From the NCBI GenBank assembly GCA_002392915.1, contig DGHQ01000006.1, positions 18,133 through 82,132 on the forward strand: 64,000 nt of DNA, in the 5' to 3' direction. The notes under the pieces were generated by a model that saw only the letters and a program-made list of their open reading frames with translations, ran no database searches and was not told the origin of the DNA. This document shows, in pieces, positions 52,433 to 62,892 of this stretch (the first letter of the stretch is position 1; each line of letters starts with the position of its first letter). The translations under genes and the position numbers were made by a program. The DNA is from Bacteroidales bacterium UBA3844. Lineage in GTDB: Bacteria; Bacteroidota; Bacteroidia; Bacteroidales; Paludibacteraceae.

Positions 52433-52454
52433 GAGACGTTGCAAGCAACGTCTC
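52433..52454 (-). terminator. hisS terminator (GAGACG-family hairpin)
   Basis: GAGACGTTGC (52433-52442) and GCAACGTCTC (52445-52454) form a perfect 10-bp stem with a 2-base loop, 19 bases after hisS, followed on the minus strand by T7. Confidence 0.75.
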
Positions 52455-52472
52455 AATACAAATAAAATTCAA

Positions 52473-53840
52473 CTATTTCTTTAGAATAGAAACGACTTCG
52501 GCAATTCCGACCAATTGTTGCTCACCAGTGACCATATTTTTTAGCATCACTTTATTCTCTGCCATCTCTGTCTCACCTACAATTGCAACATATGGAATCG
52601 CCTTGTTGTCGGCATAACTCATCTGCTTCTTCATCTTGACAGGCTCAGGATAAATTTCAGCGGAAATACCATTGTTGCGAACCTCCTTCAACAGATTCAA
52701 AGCAAAATTAAACTCGTTTTCTCCAAATGTGGCGAATAGAATCTGAGTAGACGCGAGTAACTCCTGAGGATACAAATCAAGCTGGTTCAAAACGTCGTAG
52801 ATACGGTCAGCTCCAAATGAAATTCCGACTCCAGACATTCCACCCAAACCGAACACACCTGTCAAGTTGTCATATCGGCCACCTCCTGTGATTGATCCGA
52901 TCACCACATCTTTTGCCTTGACTTCAAAAATCGCGCCGGTATAGTAGTTCAATCCACGGGCCAAAGTCAAGTCTATCTCAACCTCTGTGGCAACATTAAG
53001 CATCTTCACATAACGAAGAATAGTACGTAGTTCCTCGACTCCCTTCAATCCAACCTCGCTTGACTTCAACACTTCAGCAATGACATTTAATTTGTCCTCA
53101 TTGCTTCCAGTCATATTGATAATTGGCTGAAGTTTCTCAATACCTGCCTCGCTGACTCCCTTCTCTCTAAGTTCAGCGTTTACATTATCAACACCTATTT
53201 TATCAAGTTTGTCTATTGCGACGGTGATGTCAACCAACTTGTCCGACTCGCCAATCACCTCTGCGATACCAGAAAGTATCTTGCGGTTGTTGATTTTCAA
53301 AACCACATTTATTTTAAGACGACGGTAAACCTCGTCGACAATCTGGATCAGCTCGACCTCGTTGAGCAATGAGTCACTGCCAACGACATCCACGTCGCAC
53401 TGATAAAATTCACGGTATCTGCCCTTCTGAGGTTTGTCAGCACGCCAAACCGGCTGAATTTGGAATCTCTTGAATGGAAATGACAAGTTGCCACGATTCA
53501 TAACGACATAACGTGCAAAAGGCACCGTCAAATCATAGCGAAGACCCTTGTCACTGATATGTTTTAGCACCTTCACACTATTGGCAGACTCAAGCTCACT
53601 TTTGTCTACTCCAGCCAAAAAATCACCAGAATTCAGAATCTTGAAAAGAAGTTTGTCTCCCTCATCACCGTATTTTCCCATCAAAGTGGAAAGATTCTCC
53701 ATTGCAGGAGTCTCAATCTGAGAAAAACCGTAAAGACGGAATACACTTTTAATTGTGTCGAAAATATAATTTCTTCTCGCCATCTCGATTGGCGAAAAAT
53801 CACGTGTACCTTTAGGAATAGATGGTTTGCAAACTGCCAT
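52473..53840 (-). CDS. hisS: Histidyl-tRNA synthetase
   Basis: A 455-residue class II synthetase charging tRNA-His. GTRDFSPIEMARRNYIF and the motif 2 region RFQIQPVWRADKPQKGRYRE-FYQCDVDVVG are clear. LARGLNYYTGAIFEV and GGGRYDNLTGVFG form the histidine-binding and motif 3 regions. The anticodon-binding domain ends the protein. Monocistronic, with a promoter element at 53877-53884 and a hairpin terminator. Confidence 0.96.
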   Translation of the reverse strand: MAVCKPSIPKGTRDFSPIEMARRNYIFDTIKSVFRLYGFSQIETPAMENLSTLMGKYGDEGDKLLFKILNSGDFLAGVDKSELESANSVKVLKHISDKGLRYDLTVPFARYVVMNRGNLSFPFKRFQIQPVWRADKPQKGRYREFYQCDVDVVGSDSLLNEVELIQIVDEVYRRLKINVVLKINNRKILSGIAEVIGESDKLVDITVAIDKLDKIGVDNVNAELREKGVSEAGIEKLQPIINMTGSNEDKLNVIAEVLKSSEVGLKGVEELRTILRYVKMLNVATEVEIDLTLARGLNYYTGAIFEVKAKDVVIGSITGGGRYDNLTGVFGLGGMSGVGISFGADRIYDVLNQLDLYPQELLASTQILFATFGENEFNFALNLLKEVRNNGISAEIYPEPVKMKKQMSYADNKAIPYVAIVGETEMAENKVMLKNMVTGEQQLVGIAEVVSILKK

Positions 53841-53876
53841 ATCTATTGAATATTTATGCTATTTTTTATTTTTCTG

Positions 53877-53884
53877 CAAAATTA
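53877..53884 (-). promoter_or_regulatory. Bacteroidetes -7 promoter element for hisS
   Basis: The minus strand reads TAATTTTG (TAnnTTTG), 36 bases before the ATG; no -33 TTTG. Confidence 0.4.
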
Positions 53885-53944
53885 CAGAATTTTTGGGAGC
53901 TATTTAAAAAAATCATGAATAATTAGAATGCAGGCAAAAAAAAA

Positions 53945-53965
53945 CCTCGGGGTTTTTCCTCGAGG
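53945..53965 (-). terminator. Terminator region of the MATE gene
   Basis: CCTCG (53945-53949) and CGAGG (53961-53965) form a short GC-rich stem with extra internal pairing. On the minus strand a run of T (A run at 53936-53944) follows. Confidence 0.55.
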
Positions 53966-54121
53966 CTAACGAATGTCAAATTTCTCAATCAAACATCGCA
54001 AAAACAAACACTATTATGAAAAAGTATCTTCACTTTTACTGATTGCAAAGTTATTATATATATGAATGTCCGCCAAATAAATTATACGTTTGCCGAAAAT
54101 GAATAGACAAATGGCGATTTT

Positions 54122-55480
54122 TTAACGAACATTTTGTTCTTTTTTCATACGTTTCATTAATCTGTACCATCTGCAATGGAATAGAATTGCCGCCAAAGTA
54201 AGTCCAAAACAGAATCCTACCCATACTCCTTCCGCACCCCAACCTCTGCAAAAACCAAAATAATATCCGACGGGAAGGTTTACACATAAATAAGAGACAA
54301 ACGCGCAATACATAGTGTATTTCACATCTGTAAGTCCATTCAATATTCCTATTCCTACACATTGCAAGCCATCTGACATTTGAAAAATACCAGCCATGAC
54401 TAGTATCGAGGCGGTTTGATTGATAACCAGTGGGTCTGTCGAGAAAAATGAGGCAATCTCATATCTGTTGATGATGATCAAAGCACCCATAATCGTATTG
54501 TTTAATAATGTAAGGTGAATAGACGCATTTGCCGCCATACAAACAGCATTCAAATCTTTCCTTCCATATTGATGACTCACACGAATTGTAGTGGCAGCTC
54601 CTATTCCAAGAACAATCATAAACACCATGTGCCCTACAGAAGTGGCAATTTGATTTGAAGCCAATTCCACAGGTCCTAGCCAGCCAATCATGATTCCGCT
54701 GAATGCGAATGCAGTCACCTCCACAGTGCTGCGAAGAGAGATTGGTATTCCGACCTTGAACAAATCCGCAAGATGTGATGAAGAAAACAATCTTTTGCTC
54801 ATTCCTGCCACATACATTCTCCACTCTTTCTTATAATGCATCACACCAAAAATCGCAAACGGCGCAAAAAATCTCGAAATAAATGTTGCTATCGCCGCAC
54901 CGTCGACCCCTAACATAGGAAATCCATACTCTCCATAAATCAACAGATAATTCAAAACAATATTTACAATGTTGGAAATCAATGTTATGATCATTGCGAC
55001 GGAGGTATTGCCTAATGCGGCTAGAAATTGACGTAGTCCTTCAAAGAATATAACCGGCACAAAACTTGCAGCCACAATCAGGAAATAGTTTTTCGCAAGT
55101 GTACAAACAGTAGGATCCTGTCCGAACTTATCAAGATTGAAGTAGGCTAACGTTAAAATAGCAAATATCGCCACAGATACTATCACACACTGCACAAGTC
55201 CATTCTGAAGATATTTAGTCACCTCCTCATGATCATGATTCACATATTTATATGCAGTCAACGGAGTGATACTTTGTAAAACAGACATCGAAGCCACCAA
55301 TGCGATCACCAACACTGATGTAGCGAATGCCACAGCCGCAAGTTCAATCGTACCCAACGCTCCAACCATCTTCACGTCGGCAAACTGCACAATCGCTCCG
55401 CCTAACTGCGCGAACACAATCGGGAGAGCCACTTTCAAATTCCTTCTATAAAACGGTAAATATTCCTTAAATGATGCCAT
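54122..55480 (-). CDS. MATE-family efflux transporter
   Basis: 452 residues with about 12 membrane segments. Typical elements are ALPIVFAQLGGAIVQFADVK at the start, FLAALGNTSVAMIITLISNI (start of the first half's end) and LGIGAATTIRVSHQYGRKD (second half). MATE pumps export cationic drugs or metabolites using Na+ or H+. The ligand is unknown. It is a single gene; a TATCTTTG promoter element lies at 55499-55506. Confidence 0.9.
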   Translation of the reverse strand: MASFKEYLPFYRRNLKVALPIVFAQLGGAIVQFADVKMVGALGTIELAAVAFATSVLVIALVASMSVLQSITPLTAYKYVNHDHEEVTKYLQNGLVQCVIVSVAIFAILTLAYFNLDKFGQDPTVCTLAKNYFLIVAASFVPVIFFEGLRQFLAALGNTSVAMIITLISNIVNIVLNYLLIYGEYGFPMLGVDGAAIATFISRFFAPFAIFGVMHYKKEWRMYVAGMSKRLFSSSHLADLFKVGIPISLRSTVEVTAFAFSGIMIGWLGPVELASNQIATSVGHMVFMIVLGIGAATTIRVSHQYGRKDLNAVCMAANASIHLTLLNNTIMGALIIINRYEIASFFSTDPLVINQTASILVMAGIFQMSDGLQCVGIGILNGLTDVKYTMYCAFVSYLCVNLPVGYYFGFCRGWGAEGVWVGFCFGLTLAAILFHCRWYRLMKRMKKEQNVR

Positions 55481-55498
55481 CTTTCACAAAATTGCACG

Positions 55499-55506
55499 CA
55501 AAGATA
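55499..55506 (-). promoter_or_regulatory. Bacteroidetes -7 promoter element for the MATE gene
   Basis: The minus strand reads TATCTTTG (TAnnTTTG), about 19 bases before the MATE ATG. Confidence 0.4.
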
Positions 55507-56456
55507 ATGATTTTGCATTTCGCTTTTTATAAATCATCATTAAAAAAACAGAGGACACCCGATACACACCGAATGTCCCCTCAAACACACAAATGAAAAC
55601 TTAATTTCTAACTATTTCACCGAAATATGGGTTGTCTTATTTTAATTCCAGTAAGATCATATCATAATTAGCAAAACTTACTGAAAAAACAACATCACAT
55701 CATCTGTCATACAGAGATGTCATAAATACAAAAGCGACACAAGACATACGGGATTATAAATCACGTGAATTACGGAACAAAATTTTCAACTTCACTTGAC
55801 AGTGGCTCTTCTGCTTAAATAGCAGAAGTAGCCGCCATCAAATTAATGTGTTGATTAATCGCATATTTAATGTGTCTTATATCAAGTATATTTATTGTAT
55901 TCTGTCTTATTCTTTGTTTCCGATGTCAAAAGTAGAAAAGTAATATTTTATTGTTGCTATAAGATCATTAAATTTATATCATCAAAATGCATTTTGACTG
56001 AATAATACTGATTTTTACCGAATAATCCTATTGTTGAACAGATATTCAAACAAAAAGCAGAAAAAAGACAAGTTATAAAGCACACTCTATAAATGTCAAT
56101 ATGACGATGATGAGGTATTACAACTTTATTTTGTCTACGACACACAAATAAGTAGATTGACAATCATAAAAAAATCAAAATCCCCTAATATTTGTTCTTG
56201 AAAACATATATATAAAATAGCAAAATAATATTATAAGTTTTGGTACAAAATTCTTGCGCCCCAAAAGATTTTTTCACATTTTTGTAATACAATTGCGAAT
56301 ATTTATAATATAAGGCACCATTCATTTATATTGTATACTCTCAATGAAATTGCAACTGTCAATTAAAATGCGACATAATATGAATATTTGAACATTATAG
56401 TTCAAAATTCACAATATAATATAGAAAAACATATTGGCGTTAAAAAATAATTAAAC
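55507..56456. other. Long AT-rich intergenic region upstream of the giant LRR gene
   Basis: About 950 bases without a convincing gene; the only small frames lack coding character. It holds one long hairpin (next entry) and several AT-rich stretches. It probably carries the promoter and leader of the 2135-residue gene, but no confident -33/-7 pair was found. Confidence 0.5.
55804..55833. other. Hairpin in the long leader region
   Basis: GGCTCTTCTGCT (55804-55815) and AGCAGAAG-T-AGCC (55821-55833) form a 12-bp stem with one bulged T and a 5-base loop. No T run follows on either strand, so it may be a regulatory RNA structure rather than a terminator. Confidence 0.45.
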
Positions 56457-59400
56457 ATGACAAAATCTTACAATCTATCAAAGTGGTTCGCCACGTTGCT
56501 TTTGTTATTATTATCTGCATTCAACTGTTCGGCAGTTGATCGGCTTTGTTTCACAGCGCAAGAAGCAGGATCAACAATTTGGTTCGAAAATGAAGGAGAC
56601 AACAATCCAAGTATACAATATTCATTCGATGGAGACTCTTGGAGTGACTGGAATGAAAAAACAACAATAACATTAGAAAACACTGGAGATAAAGTCTACG
56701 TGCGAGGCGACAACTCAAAAGGTTTTTCTTTTAACGCTAAAAAGTACACTCACTTTGGAATGAAAGGTAATATATCATCATCTGGAAGCGTGATGAGTTT
56801 GATTGACCCCAACGAATCCTCAACTGAAATCCCAAATAGTGGCTGTTTTTTCAAATTATTTTCTGATTGCAAGTCGCTTACACAAGCCCCAGAACTACCA
56901 GCAACTATATTGAAGGACAGTTGCTATTACTTATTATTTGAAAAATGTGAAAATTTGGAAACAGCACCTGAACTACCGGCGATGACAATGGCAAAATATT
57001 GTTATTCGAGTATGTTCTCAGGATGTTCGAACTTAACAAAAGGTCCTAAACTACCATCCTTAACGTTGGCGCAAAACTGTTATTCTGGCATGTTTACAGA
57101 TTGTAATAATTTGGAAGTCGCACCAGAATTGCCAGCGACAGAATTGGAACCATATTGTTATAGTACAATGTTCACCGCATGTGAAAAATTGAAGAAGGCT
57201 CCCGACCTTCCAGCAAAGAAACTGGTTGATTTTTGCTATTTCTTCATGTTCGAAAGATGTTCAGGTTTAGAAAGTGCAAAAATATCAGCCACAGAATTAG
57301 GACCAAAATCATGCATCGCGATGTTCATGGGCTGCTCCAATATGAATTATATAAAGATTGATGTCATGACGCTGGACAACGACATGTCTGCAACAGATTC
57401 TTGGGTTTCGGGAGTAACCGGAGAAGGTATAATCGAATTTCCATGTGGCAGTAAATACAACAAGTATGGCGACTCTGGAGCTCCTAATAATTTCACTATA
57501 AAAGCCTCCCCTATCGTCATCTTCCAAAATCCAGACAAAAAGGAATTATGGCGTGACACTATTGGATGTGACGTAGTTCCCCAATACCCGTTTGAAGAAA
57601 AAGGAGAACCATTCTATATAGAAGGATTGTTTTTTAAAGGTTGGGATGTAGAGCCACACGTTCATGAGACACCTGACACATATTATTATACAGCCGTATA
57701 TGGAGAAGAAGAGATCGACCTCGACAAGATACTCTGCTTTACCGCTTTGGATGCAAACTCAAATATCTCCTATGGATGTATGAATCTAAATTGCCCGGAA
57801 ATAGAGTATTCACTTGACAGTGGAAAAACATGGAAGATACTAAAGGAGTTTGAAAAAATAGAATTTCAAAATGAAGGAGACAAAGTTTATGTCAGAGGAA
57901 ACAATCCAAACGGATTATCTAAGAGCAAAGACGAATACACTTATTTTACTATGAACTACAGATTTGCTGCCAGCGGAAGTGTGATGAGCCTGCTCGACGG
58001 CAAAGGTGAGTCGACTGTGATTCCATGTGATTATTGTTTCACAAATTTATTCAATAAATGTTTACTAGTTCAAGCTCCAGAACTTCCGGCCAAAGAATTG
58101 ACAAAAGGATGCTATGCAGGAATGTTTAGCACATGCGTTAAACTGCAAAAAGTGCCAAATCTACCAGCTGAAACAGTAAAAGATGAAAGTTATAGTGATA
58201 TGTTCGGGGGATGTATCAGTTTGACTGAGACTCCTGAATTGCCAGCTACAACCTTAGGAGAACGCTGTTACTATAGCATGTTTGTAGGTTGTACAGGATT
58301 AAGCAGAGCACACGATCTGCCAGCAATGAAACTTGAAAAGGCCTGCTATGCAAATATGTTCACAGCATGTCAAAATCTGACGAATCCACCAGCGCTACCA
58401 GCCACGGAATTGGCGGACAGTTGTTATAATTATATGTTTTTAACTTGTACAAGCCTTACCAAAGCACCATTACTACCTGCCACTACACTTAAAAAAAGTT
58501 GTTATGACCACATGTTTACCGCATGTATAAATTTGGAGGAAGTCCCAGATTTAGGAGCCACTGTTGCGGCAGAAAACAGTTGCGACGGAATGTTCATCAG
58601 TTGTAACAACTTAAAAAAGGCTCCGGCATTGCCAGCCACGACACTTGACGACAATTGTTATCATTTGATGTTTGCAGGCTGCGTAAATTTGACTGAAGCT
58701 CCAGAATTACCAGCTACTGTAATGAAAGACAGCTGTTACTTCTCAATGTTTGCAAGCTGTATTAATTTGGATAAAGCACCTGTACTTCCAGCTAAAGAAT
58801 TGGCAAAAGGATGCTATATGGAAATGTTTACAGAATGCCGTAAGCTTAATTATATCAAAGTTGGAATCACGACATTGGACAATGAAATCAATGCCACTGA
58901 AAATTGGGTCGACGGTATTGACGGTCCAGGAACATTCATTTTCCCATGCGGAAGCAAGTATGATAAACATGGAGTTTCAGAAGTGCCAGACAACTTCAAA
59001 ATCATATCTTCCCCAATTGCAATTTTCCAGAATCCAGACAGCACAGTGCTTTACCGTGACACTATCAACTGTGGAGACACTACAAAATATGAAGGTGAAA
59101 CGCCAGAATATGGAAATGGACTTGTTTGGGATGGATGGGACAAACCACTTGATGCTTTAGACGATCCCGACGTCTACTATTATACTGCAGTTTATAAAGA
59201 GGATTCCATTATCAATCTTAACAAATTGCTTTGCTTCACCGCAGAGATGGCAAGATCAAGAATATCATATGAAACAAACGAATCAATATTTTCTGAGATA
59301 CAATTACCAGATGTTCAGTATTCTTTTGACGGAAAGACATGGAGTCCTTTACTTAGCAATGAAAATATCACATTAGAAAATGTGGGAGACAAAGTATATT

Positions 59401-62400
59401 TCAAGGGATATAATCCAAATGGATTTGATCAAACGATGTCATATGGAGGTCCACGTCTACAATTTGTGACGAACGGTCGTATCTCAGCAAATGGAAGTGT
59501 GATGAGTTTGATCGATGGCAAAGGAGAAACCACTGTAATTCCAAACTCATTTTGTTTTAGTTGGATGTTTGCAGATTGTGACATTACACACGCTCCTGAA
59601 TTACCAGCAACATCATTGACAGAAGGTTGTTATCAAGAGATGTTTAGCAGATGTCGTTATTTAAAAGAGGCTCCAGGATTACCAGCGACAAAATTGGCTA
59701 ATAATTGTTATACACAAATGTTTTATGAGTGTAGTTCTTTAACAATTGCACCTGAATTACCCGCTACTGAATTAACTCCATTATGTTATGATGAAATGTT
59801 TGTTGACTGCAAAAGTCTCACACATGCACCAAAACTACATGCCACAAAATTAGCAAACAGTTGCTATAGCGGAATGTTTATAAGATGTACTTCATTAACA
59901 GAAGCTCCAGAATTACCAGCGACCACATTAGCTGACTATTGTTATACATTTATGTTTGACGGATGTGAGAATCTAACAAAATGTCCAGAACTCCCTGCTA
60001 CAGAATTGACACTCGGTTGCTATGAATACATGTTTAGAGGATGTTCTAAATTGGATACCATCAAAGTCGGTGTAATGACATTGGACAATGAATTCGATGC
60101 AACATTAAATTGGGTTGAAGGCATTGATGGTCCAGGTGTATTCATCTTCCCATGTGGAAGTAAATATGACAAACATGGAATTTCTGAAGTGCCGGATAGT
60201 TTCAAAATCATTGCGTCTCCAATAGTCATTTTCCAGAATCCAGACAGCACAGTGCTATATCGCGATACTATCAATTGTGGAGACACTCCAAAATATGAAG
60301 GTAAAGCTCCTGAATATGGAGACGGCCTTGTATGGGATGGATGGGATAAACCTCTAGAAGTATTAGATGATCCCGACGTCTACTATTATACTGCTGTATA
60401 TAAAGAGGACACTACATCTGTTGAGGGAAACTGGTTATGCTTTACAGCTGAAGTTCCTGAATCAGAAATATGGTACTACAACACCAACAATAATCCTGAT
60501 GTACAATATTCTATAGACGGAGGAAAAACATGGAAAACTTTGGAAGAAGGCGTGAAAGTGACCTTGAAAAACAAAGATGACAAAGTTTACTTCAAAGGAA
60601 ATAACCCAGAAGGATTCTCTCATGGAATGGTAGAGCGTTCGGGATTTGTAATGTCAGGATTAATAAAAGCTTCCGGCAGTGTGATGAGTTTGATCGATGG
60701 TGTTGGAAAATCCAAAGTGATACCAAACGATTACTGTTTTTCTTTGTTGTTTGCTGGTTGCAGGGCATTAACACAAGCTCCTGAATTACCTGCCACCACA
60801 TTGACAAAAGCATGTTATGAATTCATGTTCGAGGACTGTATAAATCTGACGGAAGCACCAGAATTGCCAGCCACAAAAATATTTGACAAAAGCTATGTTG
60901 GCATGTTCATGGGATGCCGTAACTTAAAGAAAGCCCCTACTCTTCCAGCAACTGAAATGAAATACAGATGTTATGATTCCATGTTCAGACTATGCACATC
61001 TCTTGAAACGCCTCCAGCTTTGCCTGCTACAGAATTAGCACAAGAATGCTATCACCAAATGTTTCACGAATGTACTAAATTAAAAGAGGCTCCAGAATTA
61101 CCAGCAACAAAAATGGCTGAATATTGTTATGGTTTGATGTTCGCTGGATGTGAAAACTTGACAGTTGCACCAAAGTTACCTGCAACAGAATTGGCTCCAA
61201 TATGTTATTCTTCAATGTTTGCTAGTTGTATAAATTTGACACAAGCTCCAGAAATACTACCAGCGACCACATTGGAAAGTGCATGCTATAGCGGTATGTT
61301 CTTCCTATGTACTGCTTTGGAGAAAGCTCCAAAACTACCAGCCACAACATTAGCGGAAGGATGCTATGCCAGTATGTTCAAGGAATGTTCTTCCTTAACT
61401 CAGGCACCAGAATTACCAGCCACAACATTAGCGGAAGGATGCTATGCCGGTATGTTCAATGAATGCTCTTCATTAACTCAGGCACCGGAATTACCAGCAA
61501 TTACATTAACGAAAGAATGCTATGCAGGCATGTTCGAAGATTGTTCTTCCTTAACTCAAGCACCAGAACTACCAGCTTCTGAATTAATAGATAGTTGTTA
61601 TTTAGAAATGTTTAAAGGATGTGCCAACCTCAATTATATCAAAGTCGGAGTCATGTCTTTGGACAATGAATTCAATGCTACAGAAAATTGGGTTGACAGT
61701 GTTGATGGTCCAGGCGTCTTCATTTTCCCTTGCGGAAGCACATACGACAAACATGGTGCGTCTGAAGTGCCTCCTCTTTTTGAAATCATAGCAAATAAAT
61801 ACTCAATCGGATTTTTAACTTCAGCATGTGATTCAATTGTATACAAAGGCACTACATATTATGAAAGTAAAGAATGGCACGATACATTGTCAACCTCCTA
61901 CGGTTGCGACAGCATCATTGCCTACAAATTAATCGTCCATAACAGCGTTGAAACAAATATGGACATTAATATTGAAGATAGCTTCGTTTGGAAAGACATC
62001 ACATACACAGAAGACGCCACATGGGTAGATTCTTTGCAAACTAGTTTCGGTTGCGACAGTATCGTTCGATACAACCTTACTATAATAAAGAAGGAGAAAA
62101 AAGAGCTTAATTTGTCTGTAGATGATGACGAATTGATCCTTATTTTGCCTGGAGAATCACAAACAATTGGTTACGAACTAACAGGAGGAATTGGATCCCA
62201 ATATGAGGTCAGACACAAAGGTAAATTGATCTGTTCCGGTGAGGTATCTAACGATAGCACCGTCGACTTGACATGCTCGAAAAAAATGGAACCAGGAGAA
62301 TATACAGCCACAATGGAGATGTGTGATGATGAAGGAAACTGCGCGAAAGAGAATTTCACATTCAACGTCATGTTGCCAGACGACAAACAGAAAAGCTACT

Positions 62401-62864
62401 ACGTGAAGGTTTGGAACGACGTAGTGATCTGCAGAAATGGAGAAGGAAATCACGTCTCTTATCAATGGTATAAAGACAGAAAAAAATGTGAAGATGCAAA
62501 TCTGCAATACTTCAACGACAAGTCTCTTCTAGATGGCGAATACATGGTCCACGTGACTGACAAGGATGGCAAGAGCTACTTCATTGAGCCAATTCAATAT
62601 GAAGCGGAATTGGCAAGATATGGCATCACAGCCAATCCAAGCATAGTTGAAAAGAGTGCCGAATTCACAATTTCAGTCACAGGAGTCTCGGATGACGACT
62701 TATCAAATGCACGCATCGTGGTGTATAGAGCAGACGGAATTGTCGAGAAAATACTCAATGAAGTAGATCCAAACACCACAATGCGACTCGGTTCAGGCGA
62801 ATATATAATAGTTCTGACAGTGAACGACGGCAAAAATGCAAACTGCAAAGTGTTGGTGAAATAA
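56457..62864 (+). CDS. Giant LRR-like (BspA-related) surface protein with T9SS type A tail
   Basis: 2135 residues. The signal peptide (1-26) is followed by four large modules, near 56520, 57730, 59220 and 60430. Each starts with CFTA and a domain with VQYSFDG and GDKVYFKGNNP, then a run of 26-residue LRR-like repeats of the form APELPATTLAEGCYAGMF + xxCxxLTQ, and closes with a conserved segment (LDNEFNATENWVDGIDGPG, VFIFPCGSKYDKHG, IVIFQNPDSTVLYRDTINCG). Two DSIVYKG...GCDSI modules follow at about 1790-1880. The last ~80 residues (ITANPSIVEKSAEFTISV to NCKVLVK) fit a T9SS type A sorting domain. Probably an adhesin. A barrel protein gene follows 28 bases on. Confidence 0.85.
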   Translation: MTKSYNLSKWFATLLLLLLSAFNCSAVDRLCFTAQEAGSTIWFENEGDNNPSIQYSFDGDSWSDWNEKTTITLENTGDKVYVRGDNSKGFSFNAKKYTHFGMKGNISSSGSVMSLIDPNESSTEIPNSGCFFKLFSDCKSLTQAPELPATILKDSCYYLLFEKCENLETAPELPAMTMAKYCYSSMFSGCSNLTKGPKLPSLTLAQNCYSGMFTDCNNLEVAPELPATELEPYCYSTMFTACEKLKKAPDLPAKKLVDFCYFFMFERCSGLESAKISATELGPKSCIAMFMGCSNMNYIKIDVMTLDNDMSATDSWVSGVTGEGIIEFPCGSKYNKYGDSGAPNNFTIKASPIVIFQNPDKKELWRDTIGCDVVPQYPFEEKGEPFYIEGLFFKGWDVEPHVHETPDTYYYTAVYGEEEIDLDKILCFTALDANSNISYGCMNLNCPEIEYSLDSGKTWKILKEFEKIEFQNEGDKVYVRGNNPNGLSKSKDEYTYFTMNYRFAASGSVMSLLDGKGESTVIPCDYCFTNLFNKCLLVQAPELPAKELTKGCYAGMFSTCVKLQKVPNLPAETVKDESYSDMFGGCISLTETPELPATTLGERCYYSMFVGCTGLSRAHDLPAMKLEKACYANMFTACQNLTNPPALPATELADSCYNYMFLTCTSLTKAPLLPATTLKKSCYDHMFTACINLEEVPDLGATVAAENSCDGMFISCNNLKKAPALPATTLDDNCYHLMFAGCVNLTEAPELPATVMKDSCYFSMFASCINLDKAPVLPAKELAKGCYMEMFTECRKLNYIKVGITTLDNEINATENWVDGIDGPGTFIFPCGSKYDKHGVSEVPDNFKIISSPIAIFQNPDSTVLYRDTINCGDTTKYEGETPEYGNGLVWDGWDKPLDALDDPDVYYYTAVYKEDSIINLNKLLCFTAEMARSRISYETNESIFSEIQLPDVQYSFDGKTWSPLLSNENITLENVGDKVYFKGYNPNGFDQTMSYGGPRLQFVTNGRISANGSVMSLIDGKGETTVIPNSFCFSWMFADCDITHAPELPATSLTEGCYQEMFSRCRYLKEAPGLPATKLANNCYTQMFYECSSLTIAPELPATELTPLCYDEMFVDCKSLTHAPKLHATKLANSCYSGMFIRCTSLTEAPELPATTLADYCYTFMFDGCENLTKCPELPATELTLGCYEYMFRGCSKLDTIKVGVMTLDNEFDATLNWVEGIDGPGVFIFPCGSKYDKHGISEVPDSFKIIASPIVIFQNPDSTVLYRDTINCGDTPKYEGKAPEYGDGLVWDGWDKPLEVLDDPDVYYYTAVYKEDTTSVEGNWLCFTAEVPESEIWYYNTNNNPDVQYSIDGGKTWKTLEEGVKVTLKNKDDKVYFKGNNPEGFSHGMVERSGFVMSGLIKASGSVMSLIDGVGKSKVIPNDYCFSLLFAGCRALTQAPELPATTLTKACYEFMFEDCINLTEAPELPATKIFDKSYVGMFMGCRNLKKAPTLPATEMKYRCYDSMFRLCTSLETPPALPATELAQECYHQMFHECTKLKEAPELPATKMAEYCYGLMFAGCENLTVAPKLPATELAPICYSSMFASCINLTQAPEILPATTLESACYSGMFFLCTALEKAPKLPATTLAEGCYASMFKECSSLTQAPELPATTLAEGCYAGMFNECSSLTQAPELPAITLTKECYAGMFEDCSSLTQAPELPASELIDSCYLEMFKGCANLNYIKVGVMSLDNEFNATENWVDSVDGPGVFIFPCGSTYDKHGASEVPPLFEIIANKYSIGFLTSACDSIVYKGTTYYESKEWHDTLSTSYGCDSIIAYKLIVHNSVETNMDINIEDSFVWKDITYTEDATWVDSLQTSFGCDSIVRYNLTIIKKEKKELNLSVDDDELILILPGESQTIGYELTGGIGSQYEVRHKGKLICSGEVSNDSTVDLTCSKKMEPGEYTATMEMCDDEGNCAKENFTFNVMLPDDKQKSYYVKVWNDVVICRNGEGNHVSYQWYKDRKKCEDANLQYFNDKSLLDGEYMVHVTDKDGKSYFIEPIQYEAELARYGITANPSIVEKSAEFTISVTGVSDDDLSNARIVVYRADGIVEKILNEVDPNTTMRLGSGEYIIVLTVNDGKNANCKVLVK
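61339..61495. repeat. Recent 78-bp tandem duplication inside the LRR gene
   Basis: The stretch starting CCAGCCACAACATTAGCGGA at 61339 recurs exactly 78 bases later at 61417, one LRR unit apart, with 33 or more identical bases and few differences beyond. This indicates recent unit duplication. Confidence 0.75.
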
Positions 62865-62892
62865 GTTAAGTTGATTGAAAAAGGTAATAAAA

